64,000 nucleotides of DNA, from NCBI RefSeq assembly GCF_029227915.1, contig NC_079876.1, forward strand, positions 25,384,328 through 25,448,327, written 5' to 3'. Positions 35,180 to 50,325 of the stretch are shown here, in pieces. Source of the stretch: Hydractinia symbiolongicarpus. Lineage: Eukaryota > Cnidaria > Hydrozoa > Anthoathecata > Hydractiniidae. The notes beneath the pieces are model-generated. The model was not told the origin of the DNA and searched no databases. It saw only the letters and a program-made list of their open reading frames with translations. Position numbers and translations under genes: made by a program. Every line of letters starts with the position of its first letter. The stretch's first letter is position 1.

Positions 35180-35535
35180 TTTTTATGATGCATAATTACC
35201 TTAACGAAGTTTTTTTTGAGTCATTTTTCACAACCTGGAAGTTTTTTAATCTTTTTTTGTTCTGTTCCTGACCACACTATCGTTACTGCAAAGAATTATA
35301 GCTTCTCAGCAAAAATTAAACCATGAGGCCTGATACAGAATCACCACAAATGACACATTCACCGTCTAAGGAATGAATTAGCATACACGTTGGAAAATGT
35401 AATTAGGCAAATAGAATCACATCTATTGCTTCATAAGCTACCCTCCCAAAATATATAAAAGGCCCATTTTCTGAGTGTAGATTCATTCTCTATCGCCTTG
35501 CAACGCAGAAAGAAGAATAACATTACAGATTAAAG
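35180..35535 (+). promoter_or_regulatory. Promoter and non-coding exon 1 of family gene 2
   Basis: A TATA box (tatataaaag) lies at about 35452-35461, and the expected start is near 35480-35490. The leader ends at AAAG|gtaaaa at about 35535. The block is nearly identical to 28000-28354, including gaggcctgatacagaatcac and tacacgttgga, with only scattered substitutions. Confidence 0.6.
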
Positions 35536-35633
35536 GTAAAATGTTCTTACAGTACATCTCAAATTAAACTTTCTTTAAGTTGGTTTTTCCGTATAGATGG
35601 AAATAAAAGTATCAATATTGTTTTAGGTTCATT

Positions 35634-36865
35634 ATGAAGTTTTTGGCAATTCTCGTTTGTTTCCTTGTCGCTGCACTTGCTGGTAAGTACTTAAACGAAG
35701 TTTGTTCGCCGTTATATCGTCAAATAAAATAAGCAAGCATGCTTAGAATCGACATATTATAATATGAGACATACCTCCTGTTTAGTTTATGCAGCAGAAG
35801 AAACACCAAAAGAAGAAATTCAAGGTATTTATCCAACAAACAAAATTTTATAAATTCGTTCAAAAACATTAGTTCATACTATAAATGCATTTTAATCTTC
35901 ATATTACAGCACAAAACTAAATAACAAAGACATATAGACATGACATCAAGTAAAATGTACAATTTTCTTTAGATACCGAAATTGAAAATGAACAACCGGT
36001 TGCAGATGATAGCGACGCTGACCAAGAAAATGACCCCAGTGTTTATCCATACCGTGGAAACTACAGATACGGTAAGAGATATGGAGTTCGTGGATACAGA
36101 TATGGGCATTCTTCCAGATATGGAGGTCTTGGATACAGATACGGAGGTGTTCATAAATATGGTGGACGTGGACGTCGATATGGAGGATATTCTTACGGAC
36201 ACGGAGTAGGACGTGGCAAATACGGAAATAAGGTTTATGGAGATGCCAGATATGGTGGGCGATATGCTGGACATGGACGTCGATATGTTGGACACGGACG
36301 AAGATATGTTGGACATAGTCGACGATATGTTGGACACGGACGTAGATATGTTGGACATGTACGAAGATATGTTGGATATGGTAAAGGTTATGGCCGTGGC
36401 GTAAAATACGGACATGGAAAATATGGACGCAAGGCTTACGGAGATGCGTCATACAAAGGCAGTTATACGTACGGTGGACGCCGATATGGTGGACACGGGC
36501 GAAGATATGTTGGACATGGTCGACGATATGTTGGACATGGACGAAGATATGTTGGACACGGTCGACGATATGTTGGACATGGCCGACGATATGGTGGATA
36601 CGGTAAAGGTTATGGACGTGGCGTAAGTTACGGATATGGAAAATATGGACACAAGGCTTACGGAGATGCATCATACAAAGGTGGTTACACGTATGGTGGA
36701 CGTCGATATGGTGGACACGGACGAAGATATGTTGGACATGGTCGACGATATGGTGGTCACGGGCGAAGATATGTTGGATATGGTAACCGATATGGAAGTC
36801 GAGGATATGGATACGGTGGTCGTGGTTACCGCTATGGTCATAAGGCGTACGGAGATGAGCAATAA
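35634..36865 (+). CDS. Secreted Gly/Tyr/Arg/His heptad-repeat protein, family gene 2 (326 aa, three coding exons)
   Basis: Coding exons are 35634-35682 (49 nt), 35786-35824 (39 nt) and 35973-36865 (893 nt), phase 1 throughout and matching gene 1 in the first two lengths. The signal peptide is MKFLAILVCFLVAALAVYA. The acidic segment is identical to that of gene 1 through DPSVYPYRGNYRY. The repeat part has three blocks with about 13 heptads, mostly YVGHGRR; two are altered, YVGHSRR and YVGHVRR, losing the Gly before the Arg pair. It ends YRYGHKAYGDEQ. The middle of the repeat, about 36380-36740, is nearly identical in DNA to gene 3 rather than gene 1, which suggests gene conversion. The shorter length reflects fewer spacer blocks. 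Function is unknown, as for gene 1. Confidence 0.82.
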
Positions 36866-37199
36866 ATTTATTTTAAAATAAAACTTTGATTTCGGTGTTA
36901 GAAAAATATATCATATTCATACTACCTACGTTTTTTCATATTATTACTGCTCAAAAAAAGTAGTACTTGATTGTTACTAGCCTCTTTTTGATTGGATTTT
37001 AATTTCCTTTAACACGTGTAAGGTCATAGGGTTAGTTTTGAACGCGGCAAAGCAATGCACATGGTGATTTGGCGTTAGCATAAATAAGGTATCATAACTG
37101 GAATCAACAAGAAAATGTTTAATTTTGTGAAATTTGTGCAAACATTATACTGCTTAATTACAGAAATACTTTTTTTATTGCCTTATTTGTTTTGAACAT

Positions 37200-39400
37200 A
37201 AACGAGGAAGATCCGTCTCGGAGATGGAGACCCGTCACGTCACATTAATTTTGGGTTTTTATAGTTTCTTCGCGCACTTTTTACATTGCTTCTAATCTCC
37301 GTACGAATAGGACAGGTGTGTGGTAAAAGTGAGAATCGAAAATATCGTAGTTCTTGATTGAATTCTTAACGTAAAGAGTTTCTTCAAGCAGCAAAAAGGA
37401 AGCAAGCGCAGTAAACGACGCAATAGTTGTGTTTCATGTTTTATTTTCTATGAAACGTCATCATCATACTGTACTAGACCGACCGATGTACCGTATTTTA
37501 TTCTACCGCCCCCGTGTGTTCGCATAGTTGCGTCTGCTTTCTTGTGTACCCTCCGCACACAAAACACAATTTCTGCTCTCTGTAATTTAACTTTCGGGTG
37601 TTTTGTTGTTCTTCTTAAAGTCATTAGTTGTGAAATTAAATATAACTGAAAAAAATTACCAACACGACATTTAAGTTCAAATCTGCCTTCTAACGTTCCT
37701 CTCATGTATGGGAATGATAATTAATGTTCTAAGTCGATACTAACCAATAACATGGTGGCAAACGACACGCCTTTAAGACAGTGTTCAATATATCTGGTTT
37801 AAATATTTTAGTTCAAAGTTGCTCACAATAGAAGATGAAATCATTTATTGTAAGTCAAAAGCTGAGGCAGGAGGTTATTCCCAATTTTCGAGAAGATAGA
37901 TATGGGTAGAAATAAAAAGTGGTTAATTAAAGCATTCATTAAAGGAATTGGAGGAAATCTGTTTTTTCAATCAGTCATATTTGATAGATTTTACTCAACA
38001 CGTATAATTGATTACCGTCGCAACACCCCTTATCCATAAAAAGTTATGAAAAGGGATTCCACGGGCTGAATTAGCACAGCAGTGAAGCTGAACGCTATTT
38101 CTACTTAGCTAGTCAACGATTTTATAAGAAAACGATTTATTTTAGAATTCCCTATATTAATAATTGAGCTAAATGTTTTGTAAAACGCTAGGCAGAGCCC
38201 ACGCTCTGGGGTCAGCATGCTACCGAAGGTGCAAGTGGCATGAGTCACTTCCAATCCCTAGCATCTCTTGAAAATGTTTAGAAAGTTATTCTTTTGCTTT
38301 TTTTGAGAGATGAAAAGAAAGTGGCTACGTGATTTTACAGCTGCCTTCTATAATAAAAGGATTAAGCAAAGCAGAGCATGATGAAAAACGTTATTAAGTA
38401 AATAGTGAATCATATAGATGTAGGGAAGGCTTATTGGTTTCAAAGCAGAGCAAAAAATTGTTACTTCGGTGATGAGAATAGCTGCCCTGAAACTTTGCAA
38501 ACGTTATAGTAAACTTTTAACCTCCATGGAATATTTTTGCTTGCAATTCTGCAATATCTTATTACTTTCACTTTATAGATATCGAAATTTTAGAATTCAA
38601 TTTTGTGAAGAACATGTTTGCTACTTACATATTTAAATATTGTGGAGAAAGTCTTTTTTTCATTTTATAGCCAGATATTTTTATTGTGTCTTTCTTCCTT
38701 GCTAACCACTTCAGATCCTTAATTTTTATATTTAAATGTTTTAGTTATATTGAATGTGTCTTTACCCTTTTTTCAGTTCGTAGCAAATAATGTTTTATAA
38801 AATGTCCACAATGTTTCACATTCACATTGACAAGATACGTTGTGAACAAGGTGCTTTGGGAGGAATAACAAAATAGCCACCTATAAGCATTGATTAACAC
38901 CAGGTGTTATTGCACGGATTCTGAAAGTTTAAAATACAAAACCCCCTTTTGTAGCATACAAAAAAAACAGCTACAAAGATTGACTGTAAGATATATAGAA
39001 AAGTACATTTCTGGCAGGATTGGGTGTGGATTAAAAATCGATGATCACACCTATGATTTTATCCGGTCATATGAAAAGGAAATAAACTTTATTACAGCTG
39101 TTTCGCAATGCTGCATAGCAATGTTGTCTCAGCTCACTATTAACATTAATTACTTCTTATGCAGAGTGAAGATGATGTCTAGACACTGCTTCATTTGTGT
39201 CGCAATCCTCATGTAGTCATCAAAGAATAATATAGTTACAGCGCTTTATCTTTATAAAGTTGCTAAAATAAAAATCATGGCCTATAAATTTTAGACGGTT
39301 TACAGCAAATAAAAAGAACACCTGTCGTCAATGAAGAGTAGCAATGCACGCTTTTTTGTGATCAACACAATTTTTAGGAGAGCGAGGCTAGATTAATAGA
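37200..39400. other. Downstream part of unit 2; no gene supported
   Basis: This corresponds to 30905-34250 of unit 1 without its insertions. The longest frames (85 aa at 37448-37705 minus, 108 aa at 38890-39216 plus) lack recognisable domains, and the second shows no sign of protein-level conservation against unit 1. Confidence 0.4.
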
Positions 39401-39410
39401 ATATTATGTA

Positions 39411-40043
39411 CAATAGACTCTCTGTAATTCTGTAATTATATTACTTCAGAGGTAAGTCATTCGCTTTTTCCTTTAAAAGGGGACCATTGGTGGGGATGTT
39501 TTGACTTCGTAGATTTAGCAACCATTTCATCAAAGTTCTATTCAATGATTTGTATGTTTCTGGGCCTCTTCTCTTATTTCCTTGCAAATAACTTTGAAAT
39601 GATTCCATGATTTTTACTTTATTCTTTTTCCAGGTGGAAAGAGTATCTTTAAGAACTCTAAATTGTGCAGCTACTTCATTTGATGAAACTCCTTTCTCAA
39701 GTTGTTGGAGTGCCTCGTATTTTGTGTTCACAAACTTTTCACTGTGCCGAAGTTTTGCTGGAAGAGTCGCCATCTTGTTGATTAATAACAATAATATATC
39801 CTTTGTAGTTTGAAAAGAATCATACACCTTCGATTCTAAAATGGAACATATAAAACCCTGTTTACACTCGATGAAAAATTAGCAGAGGGAGATAAAATGG
39901 TTACTTCACGTAATTCGATCTTTAAAAGTCCGATTTACGGGGTGAAATGATCTAAATGAACCGGAAATATGGTTCGAAATATAGAGGTATTCGAATTAAG
40001 AAGAGATTCGAGTCAGGGAAGTCGAATTACAGAGAGTCTACTG
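39411..40043. mobile_element. 633-bp pogo/Tigger-derived element, TA target duplication
   Basis: The ends CAATAGACTCTCTGTAATTC and, in reverse complement, CAGTAGACTCTCTGTAATTC are inverted repeats with one mismatch, flanked by TA (39409-39410 and 40044-40045). The element carries an N-terminal transposase fragment on the minus strand. Length is far below an autonomous element, so it is an internally deleted derivative. It is inserted at the end of duplication unit 2. Confidence 0.75.
39441..39771 (-). pseudogene. Tigger/pogo transposase N-terminal DNA-binding fragment
   Basis: The 128-aa frame starts at 39827; the internal Met at 39770 (MATLPAKLRHSEKF) is the more likely original start region. 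It reads YEALQQLEKGVSSNEVAAQF followed by STWKKNKVKIMESF. This is the psq/CENP-B N-type helix-turn-helix with the VSTWKKNK-x-KI motif. Then LMKWLLNLRSQNIPTNGPLL and KEKA give the second CENP-B-type HTH with its RSQNIP-x-x-GP-x-L-x-EKA signature. The DDE catalytic domain is absent. It would be expected to bind DNA only, if expressed at all. Confidence 0.78.
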
Positions 40044-43108
<3,065 letters not shown>

Positions 43109-43335
43109 TTCACCAGGGGCGGATCTAGGGTTAGGCAGCCTAGGCAATTGCCTAAGCCTAGTTTTGTGAACTAGAAAAAAAATTCTCTATAGATAGAATA
43201 ATCTAAAAAAAACTAAATTATTTTTATCAATTTATTTTTGGCATCCGCCGATTTCGACTATGACGATGCGCGGCGTGCGTGTTTTATTTTACTCAAATAA
43301 GCAAACCCGGGGCGATCTTAGGCAAAATGTCTATT

Positions 43336-43515
43336 CGCCTAAAACGTCCGCGGGTTTTAAAGTTCCGAATGAATGAAAATCACAGATGGAAGAAAAAACG
43401 CCTAAAACGTCCGCGGGTTTTCAAGTTCCAATAAATGAAATTCTGGAATGTGAAGAAAAAACGCCTAAAACGTCCGTGGGTTTTAAAGTTTAAACGCCTA
43501 AAACGACCACGGGTA
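43336..43515. repeat. Four tandem copies of a CGCCTAAAACGTCCGCGGG word
   Basis: Copies begin near 43336, 43399, 43462 and 43495; spacing is about 63, 63 and 33 bases. The first two are exact; the third and fourth have substitutions (ccgtggg, accacggg). They lie near the left end of the hAT-like element and could be subterminal transposase-binding repeats. The minus-strand frame with repeated RGRFRR is a translation artefact. Confidence 0.7.
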
Positions 43516-44759
43516 CGGTTACATGGAGTGGATGTTTCTTTTTCAACATGGTTTACCTGGATCAGGTCCAATTGCAGGGAGCACTTCAAATGTCTAGAAT
43601 ATTAAAGCAATTGTATGCCACCTAAGTTAAATAAAGAAGTTTTGAATTTGGAAACCTTTTCAGATATTGAAAGGATTGGAAATGCTGGAGAGAAGTATTT
43701 TGGCCACGTGTGCCGTGTTGTTGTCTCAAACCAAACCTTTATCTTCCTCTGCAAGAGACAATAAATTCAGTAATACTTGAAATATTTTAGTTTTAGCTGC
43801 TCCTGAATTTTAGGCACTTTTGTGTCAAGAACTATTCTTAAAAGTGGTAAACCACCAGATGTTCTTACAAAACGTGTAATTTAAATCTTTTTCTTATCAA
43901 AACAAAAGGTTTTAACTTGGCCTTGATCAAATGCATTGTTTAAAAACATAAAAGCCCAATGCCAAACGAGATAGCTAACGGAGGCAATTTATGTAAACAC
44001 TGTCTTGGCGGTCGAAAGATGTTTTGATGTGTATGTTAAATTCGGTATAGAGTATTACTAGCTACCTGTATGTGTATTAGTTGGAATTTTGTTAGTTTTT
44101 TTTCTTTAACGTCTTAAGGGTCACTGGCTTCGTGTAGGCTTCGTGTAGCCGTTTATGCAACTGTGTATCTTTGTTTCTGTTTGGGAGAGAATACATTCTT
44201 GTAAGATAACTAAGGGACAGCTCTTTCATGAACGCAAAAGTCCAAGCTAAATGTTAATAGATCTGCAGATCCCCTTTCCCTCCCCTAAACATCAAATCAG
44301 AAAAGGTAATCTTTGAATGTTGTCAGTCCTTGAAACCATAAGCACTCATCCATGTGTCCCTGCTAAGCAGGTAGACACTAAAAGTTATTAATTCTTTCTG
44401 TTCTCTAAGAAATCGATGTATACAGTATGAGATATAATTAAACGTCAAAGGATTCTACCTCGTCCCACCGCCAAATTTATACACTTAGCATATACTTTTT
44501 TATTGTGATTGTCCCTAAGAACTTTGACTTTGTGGGAACTTTTAAACAGTGCATTTTATATGCAACATCCCACTGCTCATTTTAAAACTTTTAAGAACAC
44601 GAGAAGATCTCTTTGACTTTCCCATGTTACTTTTAATTGTAATAATATTGCTAAAAACAAAAGAATGAAGCAATACCTAATCTAAGAATAGTCCAAGTTT
44701 GTTTTATAATATTTCTTATTCTCATCTTGCTGAGCAATACATTGATATAATTTTGTTTT

Positions 44760-45130
44760 AGGATAAGATATTTTGATGTCACCCTGGTACCTAAGATGAA
44801 TATTCTTCTGACAATGAAAATCACCATCAATTAAAAGAACACAGATTTGTTAATCCTTATAATATTGGAAAACTGTAAACAATGGATATATATCTGGTAT
44901 AATCCACAAAGTTGTGTTTCATAAGAGGAACTAAGAAGGTGAAAAAAATCAATCAAAATAATTTGTATTTTGATGTCACCCTGGTACCTATGATGAATAT
45001 TCAAGTAAATAACACAGAAGATTTGTTCTGAATCCTTATAATATTGGAAAACTGTAAACAATGGATATATATCTGGTATAATCCACAAAGTTGGTGAAAA
45101 AAATCAATCAAAATAACTTGTGAATATTCA
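44760..45130. repeat. Tandem duplication of a segment of about 170-200 bp
   Basis: The block containing attttgatgtcaccctggta, cttataatattggaaaactg, taaacaatggatatatatct and ggtataatccacaaagttg occurs twice, at about 44768-44960 and 44967-45110, with small indels between copies. It lies inside the hAT-like element. Confidence 0.75.
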
Positions 45131-47879
45131 AGTAAATCATAGAAATGATTTTCACGTAAAACATATACAGATCGAAACAAGAATTGCATGTTAAAAAACG
45201 TTCTGTTACAGACTGTAAACTAACAAAATGTCATGTCAACTTATGGATATGAGTAGGATTTGTATATATGTTGCTTTTTATATGAGAATCTTCATAATTG
45301 GCTTATAGTTACTAAAACTTTCTTAAAGATTTTACAGTATTAAAATATTTTTTAAACATAGTTGACAGGGACATGTAAGGGTAAATAATATGAGACATCT
45401 TAAATGTTTTGATGTTATTTTTCTAATTTCTAACTCTTTTCTGGCTTAATAAACTGCCTTTCTCTTGTGGGAATTTCATAGCATTAAAATTAATGCTTAA
45501 TAGAAATTGGTGCAAAACTACACCAGTAACCCTAATGCTAAACTGTATTAACTTCATGAAGAGGTGATTACTATATACTTTTTGTACACGTTTATTATAT
45601 GTTGCGATCTTACACTGTAAGTCTAACTGGAAATCTTTCATTCTTTTATATGCTGGTTTTCTTTGTGCATTTGCAGGTTGTTACCACAGACTATAATTTT
45701 CCAAACAATATTTCTACGTTGCACTACTGTTGACTATCTATTCCTAAAATTGTCTTGTAATGTAATTTTTTGTTGTATTGTTAGTTATTAGACTTATTGC
45801 ATGTTTTGAAATGAAGCAAATCCCCAACTTATTACTTGTACTCGTATTATGTGCGCAAAACGAAAAAAGATGCTAAGATACTTAATACCAATATGTGATT
45901 CAAAGAAATTATGGAAACGCTAACCCTGTTTCAAATCGAATTTGCTAACCAGACGCATTTTCCATCCGCATGTTTTAACAAGGATAAAGTGGTAAAACTA
46001 CGGGGGTTACTGTTATTTGTTTGGCTATAAAGAAACTTTCGTTTCTAATCTAGAAGGATTCTTAATAACTAAAAACCTTACTTTTGGGAAAATTTTAGTT
46101 CCTTTTACAGCAAAAACACAAAACGGCCGATTTACCTCGTACAACACCACAACCCTTGACATTACTTTGCCAAAAAATCTATGAAATTTTGCCTAACCAG
46201 AAAAAAATCCTAGATCCGCCCCTGTTCACTAAACTTGAATACAAAATTAGATTTAAAACATTTTTTTATAACTCTATATGCATTTAAAACAGTGATCATC
46301 AAAATAAATATAAAATGTTTGAATTTTAAAAACCATAAATGACCTGGAAATTAATATAGCTACAAGTCTCAAGTATGGATTAACTTGCAATGTCACTCTA
46401 CCAATAACCACACTGTTTATCCTTAATACACTTATTGTATGATGTTCTAAATGTGTGATAAAATAATATAATAACTTTGTGGTTTCCCAGACTCCTCGCC
46501 ACGCGGTCTTGATGTTGCAATGGAAATTAAAATTAGGCCAATTGGCAAAAATGATAAGTCAGATGTTGTTATTTATTTCCTAATACATATATAAGAACTT
46601 TTTAAACTCTCATTCCACATTAATTACTGTCGTTGTAATGTGACAAGGAAAGAATTATTGCCACCGAAGTTGCACTTGCGAATTATACCTAGTTTGGGCA
46701 ATGAATAAAACGCAAAAAAACCCCTTTTATTCAACAATTTATCTTAAACCTTTTGTCGAACTTCTTCAATGAATGAAAAGTATAAATACACAAATAAGTA
46801 TCAAAGCATTGATCACTGAATAAGCAACAGTGGTAAAAACTTCACATTCTCAAGTTGGAAATATATTAGGGATGCTTTTCTCTTTATTGTTATTATTTTA
46901 AAAAATATCGAATCTTTTTTTTATAAAATAGAATTGACCACGATGGCAATAAATTTAGAACAAGTTGCCCTTAAAACTTTTTACAACTTGCTTTTCGTTA
47001 TATTAAAATCGAATTGTAAAGAAGAAACAATGTTGTTGTACCAGTAATTTTGCATTTTAAACTCGTATAATTGTGGATTTAAAATGCAGTTTCTGATCAA
47101 ATGAGAGAAAGAGAGCTTGCAGTCTGTCGCCAGTAGAGTATTGACGCATAATTTTTGCCAATGTGAAAAAAAGTTGTCGTTTTAAATTAGTTTTGCATTT
47201 TCGATACATTTATATCATTGTCTGTAAAGCCCTTAAAAATCAAGGAAAAGGAGATGTACTAAGTACCCAACGAATAGCATTTTTAAAGCTTGCAATGTTT
47301 ACTTGGAAAGGAGAAGTGCAACAAACAAACAAATGTTTTAACACAAAATAAGAAACTCATAATGGCAACTTAGCTCGAGTTTGTCCTTAATATCTTTACA
47401 ATTTTGTTGCGCAGAACAATAGTCAGATTAAGTTTCTAAAATCATTAACTGTATTAACGATACATTCAGTTTATGCTAATAGTTGATATCATTTTGGTAA
47501 CAGCAAGATGTTTATACAGTAATGACATTCGCATGCGTTTATCTTGTAAAACTCCATTTTGTTTTGTGTTATCAAATCAAAATCTGCTCTACCATAACTC
47601 CCTTAAAATTACAGGTTGTATAGACACAAAATTTAACGGATGTATAAAAGTTCAGAACATTAAAACAGTTTGTTTTCTTGTCAACAAAAAAAGAATAACT
47701 TTCTTAGCTTCATTTGCTGAAAATTTGATAACCCATAAGATTAAAAAAAGTGCTTATGTGGGAATCCAGCAATATCAAATTGTTCCCAAGCAATAAAAGT
47801 AATCTTATACTAAATTACAATAGTAATTGTTTATACTTGAATCTGAATGAAGACTTGTGGCTAGAACCATGACTATCAT

Positions 47880-48263
47880 TAAATTGTGCAATGTCATTCA
47901 GCAAGCAAATATTTGTGAATCGTAATTAATTTAATAGTCTTTGTTCAGTCATTTCTTCACAACCTGGAAGAATTTCCTGTCCTATTTCTTCTGTTCCTGA
48001 CCACGGTATTGTTACTGCAAGAAATAAAAGTAATTTTGCAAAAATTAAAGCATGCGGCCTGACGCAAAATCACTGTAAATTGGGCATTTATCGTTTAGTA
48101 AATCAATCCGAATACACGTTGGAAAAGTAATTAGGCCATTTAAATTACATCTATTGCTTCATCAGCTACCCTCCCAAAATATATAAAAAGGCCATTTTCT
48201 GAGTTTAGATTCATTCTCCATCGCCTTGCAAAGCGGAAAGAAGAATAACATTACTTATAAAAG
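47880..48263 (+). promoter_or_regulatory. Promoter and non-coding exon 1 of family gene 3
   Basis: A TATA-like stretch (aatatataaaaaggcc) lies at about 48178-48193, and the leader starts near 48210. Donor AAAG|gtaaaa... ends the exon at about 48263. The block keeps the words shared by genes 1 and 2 (cacaacctggaag, gttcctgaccac, gcggcctgac, atacacgttggaaaa, attcattctccatcgccttg) but is the most diverged of the three. Confidence 0.55.
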
Positions 48264-48368
48264 GTAAAATGTTTGGCAGTACATCTCACATCAAATTTTT
48301 TTTATGTTGGTTTTTCTATGTTAAGGTATGTGTGGAAGTAATAATATAAATATTGTTGTAGGTTCATC

Positions 48369-49973
48369 ATGAAGTTTTTGGCAATTCTCCTTTGTTTCCT
48401 TGTCGCTGCACTTGCTGGTAAGTAGTTATGCGAAGTTTGTTCGCCATTATGTGGTCAAATGAAATTAGCACACATGGTTAGACTGGGATTATTGTATCTA
48501 ACTAGATTAGATATAATTTAAGCCTAAATAAGACGAATATAACTTGTAAATTTATGATGACTTTGGTAAAACTGCTTAAAATTAATTTAAAATGTAATTT
48601 ATTGTTTAGTTCATGCAGTAGAAGAAACACCAAAAGACGATGTTGAAGGTATTTAATTTAACATTATCTCTGAACAATTTAGATTGTCTCCATTCTACAT
48701 TGATTTAACCCTAACAAGGCATTTCATTAGCCATACTACAGCGCAAAAGTAAATAACACAAAGATTTGTACATAATGTGAAACGTGAAATGAATTAATTT
48801 CTTTTAGACACCGACATTGAAAATGAACAAATGACTGCAAACGACAGTGAAGCTGACGAAGAAAGCGATGCTAGTGTTTATGCCTACCGTGGAAACTACA
48901 GACGATATGTTGCACATGGTCGACGATATGTTGGACATGGTCGACGATATGTTGGACACGGACGTAGATATGTTGGACATGGACGAAGATATGTTGGATA
49001 TGGTAAAGGTTATGGCCGTGGCGTAAGATACGGACATGGGAAATATGGACGCAAGGCCTACGGAGATGCGTCATACAAAGGTAGTTATACGTACGGTGGA
49101 CGCCGATATGGTGGACACGGGCGAAGATATGTTGGACATGGTCGACGATATGTTGGACATGGACGAAGATATGTTGGACACGGTCGACGATATGTTGGAC
49201 ATGGCCGACGATATGGTGGATACGGTAAAGGTTATGGCCGTGGCGTAAGTTACGGATATGGAAAATATGGACACAAGGCTTACGGAGATGCATCATACAA
49301 AGGTGGTTACACGTATGGTGGACGTCGATATGGTGGACACGGACGAAGATATGTTGGACATGGTCGACGATATGGTGGACATGGGCGAAGATATGTTGGA
49401 CACGGACGTAGATATGTTGGGCATGGACGAAGATATGTTGGATATGGTAAAGGATATGGCCGTGGCGTAAGTTACGGACATGGAAAATATGGACGCAAGG
49501 TTTACGGAGATGCATCATACAAAGGTGGTTATACGTACGGTGGACGTCGATATGGTGGACACGGGCGAAGATATGTTGTACATGGTCGACGATATGTTGG
49601 ACATGGACGAAGATTTGTTGGACACGGACGTAGATATGTTGGACATGGACGAAGATATGTTGGACATGGACGAAGATATGGTGGATATGGTAAAGGATAT
49701 GGCCGTGGCGTAAGTTACGGACATGGAAAATATGGACGCAAGGTTTACGGAGATGCATCATACAAAGGTGGCTATACGTACGGTGGACTTCGATACGGTG
49801 GACACGGGCGAAGATATGTTGGACATGGTCGAAGATATGTTGGACATGGTCGACGATATGGTGGTCACGGACGTAGATATGTTGGATATGGTAACCGATA
49901 TGGTAATCGTGGATATGGATACGGTGGTCGTGGTTACCGCTATGGTCATAAGGTCTATGGAGATGAGCAATAA
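48369..49973 (+). CDS. Secreted Gly/Tyr/Arg/His heptad-repeat protein, family gene 3 (417 aa, three coding exons)
   Basis: Coding exons are 48369-48417 (49 nt), 48610-48648 (39 nt) and 48808-49973 (1166 nt), with the same phase-1 structure as genes 1 and 2. The signal peptide is MKFLAILLCFLVAALAVHA. The acidic segment differs from the others (VEETPKDDVE, then NDSEADEESDASVYAYRG). The intermediate Gly/Tyr block of genes 1 and 2 (KRYGVRGYRYGH...) is absent, so heptads begin straight after the acidic part. I count 24 heptads of the form [YF]xxHGRR in five arrays, 15 of them exactly YVGHGRR, separated by four spacers of the GKYGRKVYGDASYKGG type. It ends YRYGHKVYGDEQ. The last exon alone would give a 380-aa frame from an internal ATG at 48831, but splicing to the signal peptide is supported by the paralogs. 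Function is unknown. Confidence 0.83.
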
Positions 49974-50154
49974 ATTGATTTAAAAGAAATAGCTTAATTT
50001 GGTGTTAGAAAAATATATCATATTCATTTTACCTTTACAGTTTCTTTTTATTATTGGGACTTAAATAAGTTCTCCCTGGCTGTAACCATTCTCTTATAAA
50101 AATCACCCCTATTAAAAAATTAGGAAACTGTAAATATGTTGAGTGTTGCAAGCA

Positions 50155-50325
50155 CTTAGATTGCTTAGAATGACTTTGAGTGAACATCGTTTGTAACTGG
50201 AATTTGAGTAAAGGTCGTGTGTAAGTGAATGACTTTAAGTGAACGTCGTTTGTAACTGGACTTTGAGAGAAGGTCGTTTGTAACTGAATGATTTTGATTG
50301 AAGGTCGTTTGTTACTGGATTTTTT
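50155..50325. repeat. Minisatellite, about five alternating units of roughly 30 bp
   Basis: Words of the type gaatgactttgagtgaacat plus cgtttgtaactg recur with substitutions (gtaaaggtcgtgtgtaagt, gtgaacgtcgtttgtaactg, gagaaggtcgtttgtaactg, gaaggtcgtttgttactg). It lies downstream of gene 3 and is not seen downstream of genes 1 or 2. It generates the otherwise unexplained 133-aa minus-strand frame at 50035-50436. Confidence 0.65.

Larger units (their letters stand above)
34380..39410. repeat. Tandem segmental duplication, unit 2
   Basis: Unit 2 is the partner of unit 1, offset by about 7.2 kb at the gene. It lacks the three insertions of unit 1 and ends at a Tigger-derived insertion (39411-40043). 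It also contains a short stretch near 38190-38280 (ctaggcagagcccacgctct) absent from unit 1, possibly a small insertion of its own. Confidence 0.75.
43114..46224. mobile_element. 3.1-kb hAT-like inverted-repeat element, 5-bp target duplication TTCAC
   Basis: The ends CAGGGGCGGATCTAGG and CCTAGATCCGCCCCTG are perfect 16-bp inverted repeats. The CAGGGGCGGATC start is characteristic of hAT-type elements in many animals. TTCAC flanks both sides (43109-43113 and 46225-46229). hAT elements usually make 8-bp duplications, so either this is a subfamily with 5-bp duplications or the superfamily call is wrong. No transposase frame is present. Internal features are the tandem words at 43336-43515 and the duplicated segment at 44760-45130. 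Confidence 0.65.

Noticed and set aside
35946-36674. 242-aa His/Val-rich antisense frame (and 296 aa at 48871-49761)
   Set aside because: Long only because the repeat unit is a multiple of three; it has no promoter or splice features on that strand.
43380-43589. Minus-strand frame with repeated RGRFRR, reminiscent of RF-type peptide precursors
   Set aside because: It lies inside the hAT-like element, has no signal peptide, and the repeats are DNA tandem words with intervening sequence that does not look like a precursor.
47473-47796. 107-aa plus-strand ORF in unit 3
   Set aside because: Not conserved in units 1 or 2 at the corresponding position and no known domain.
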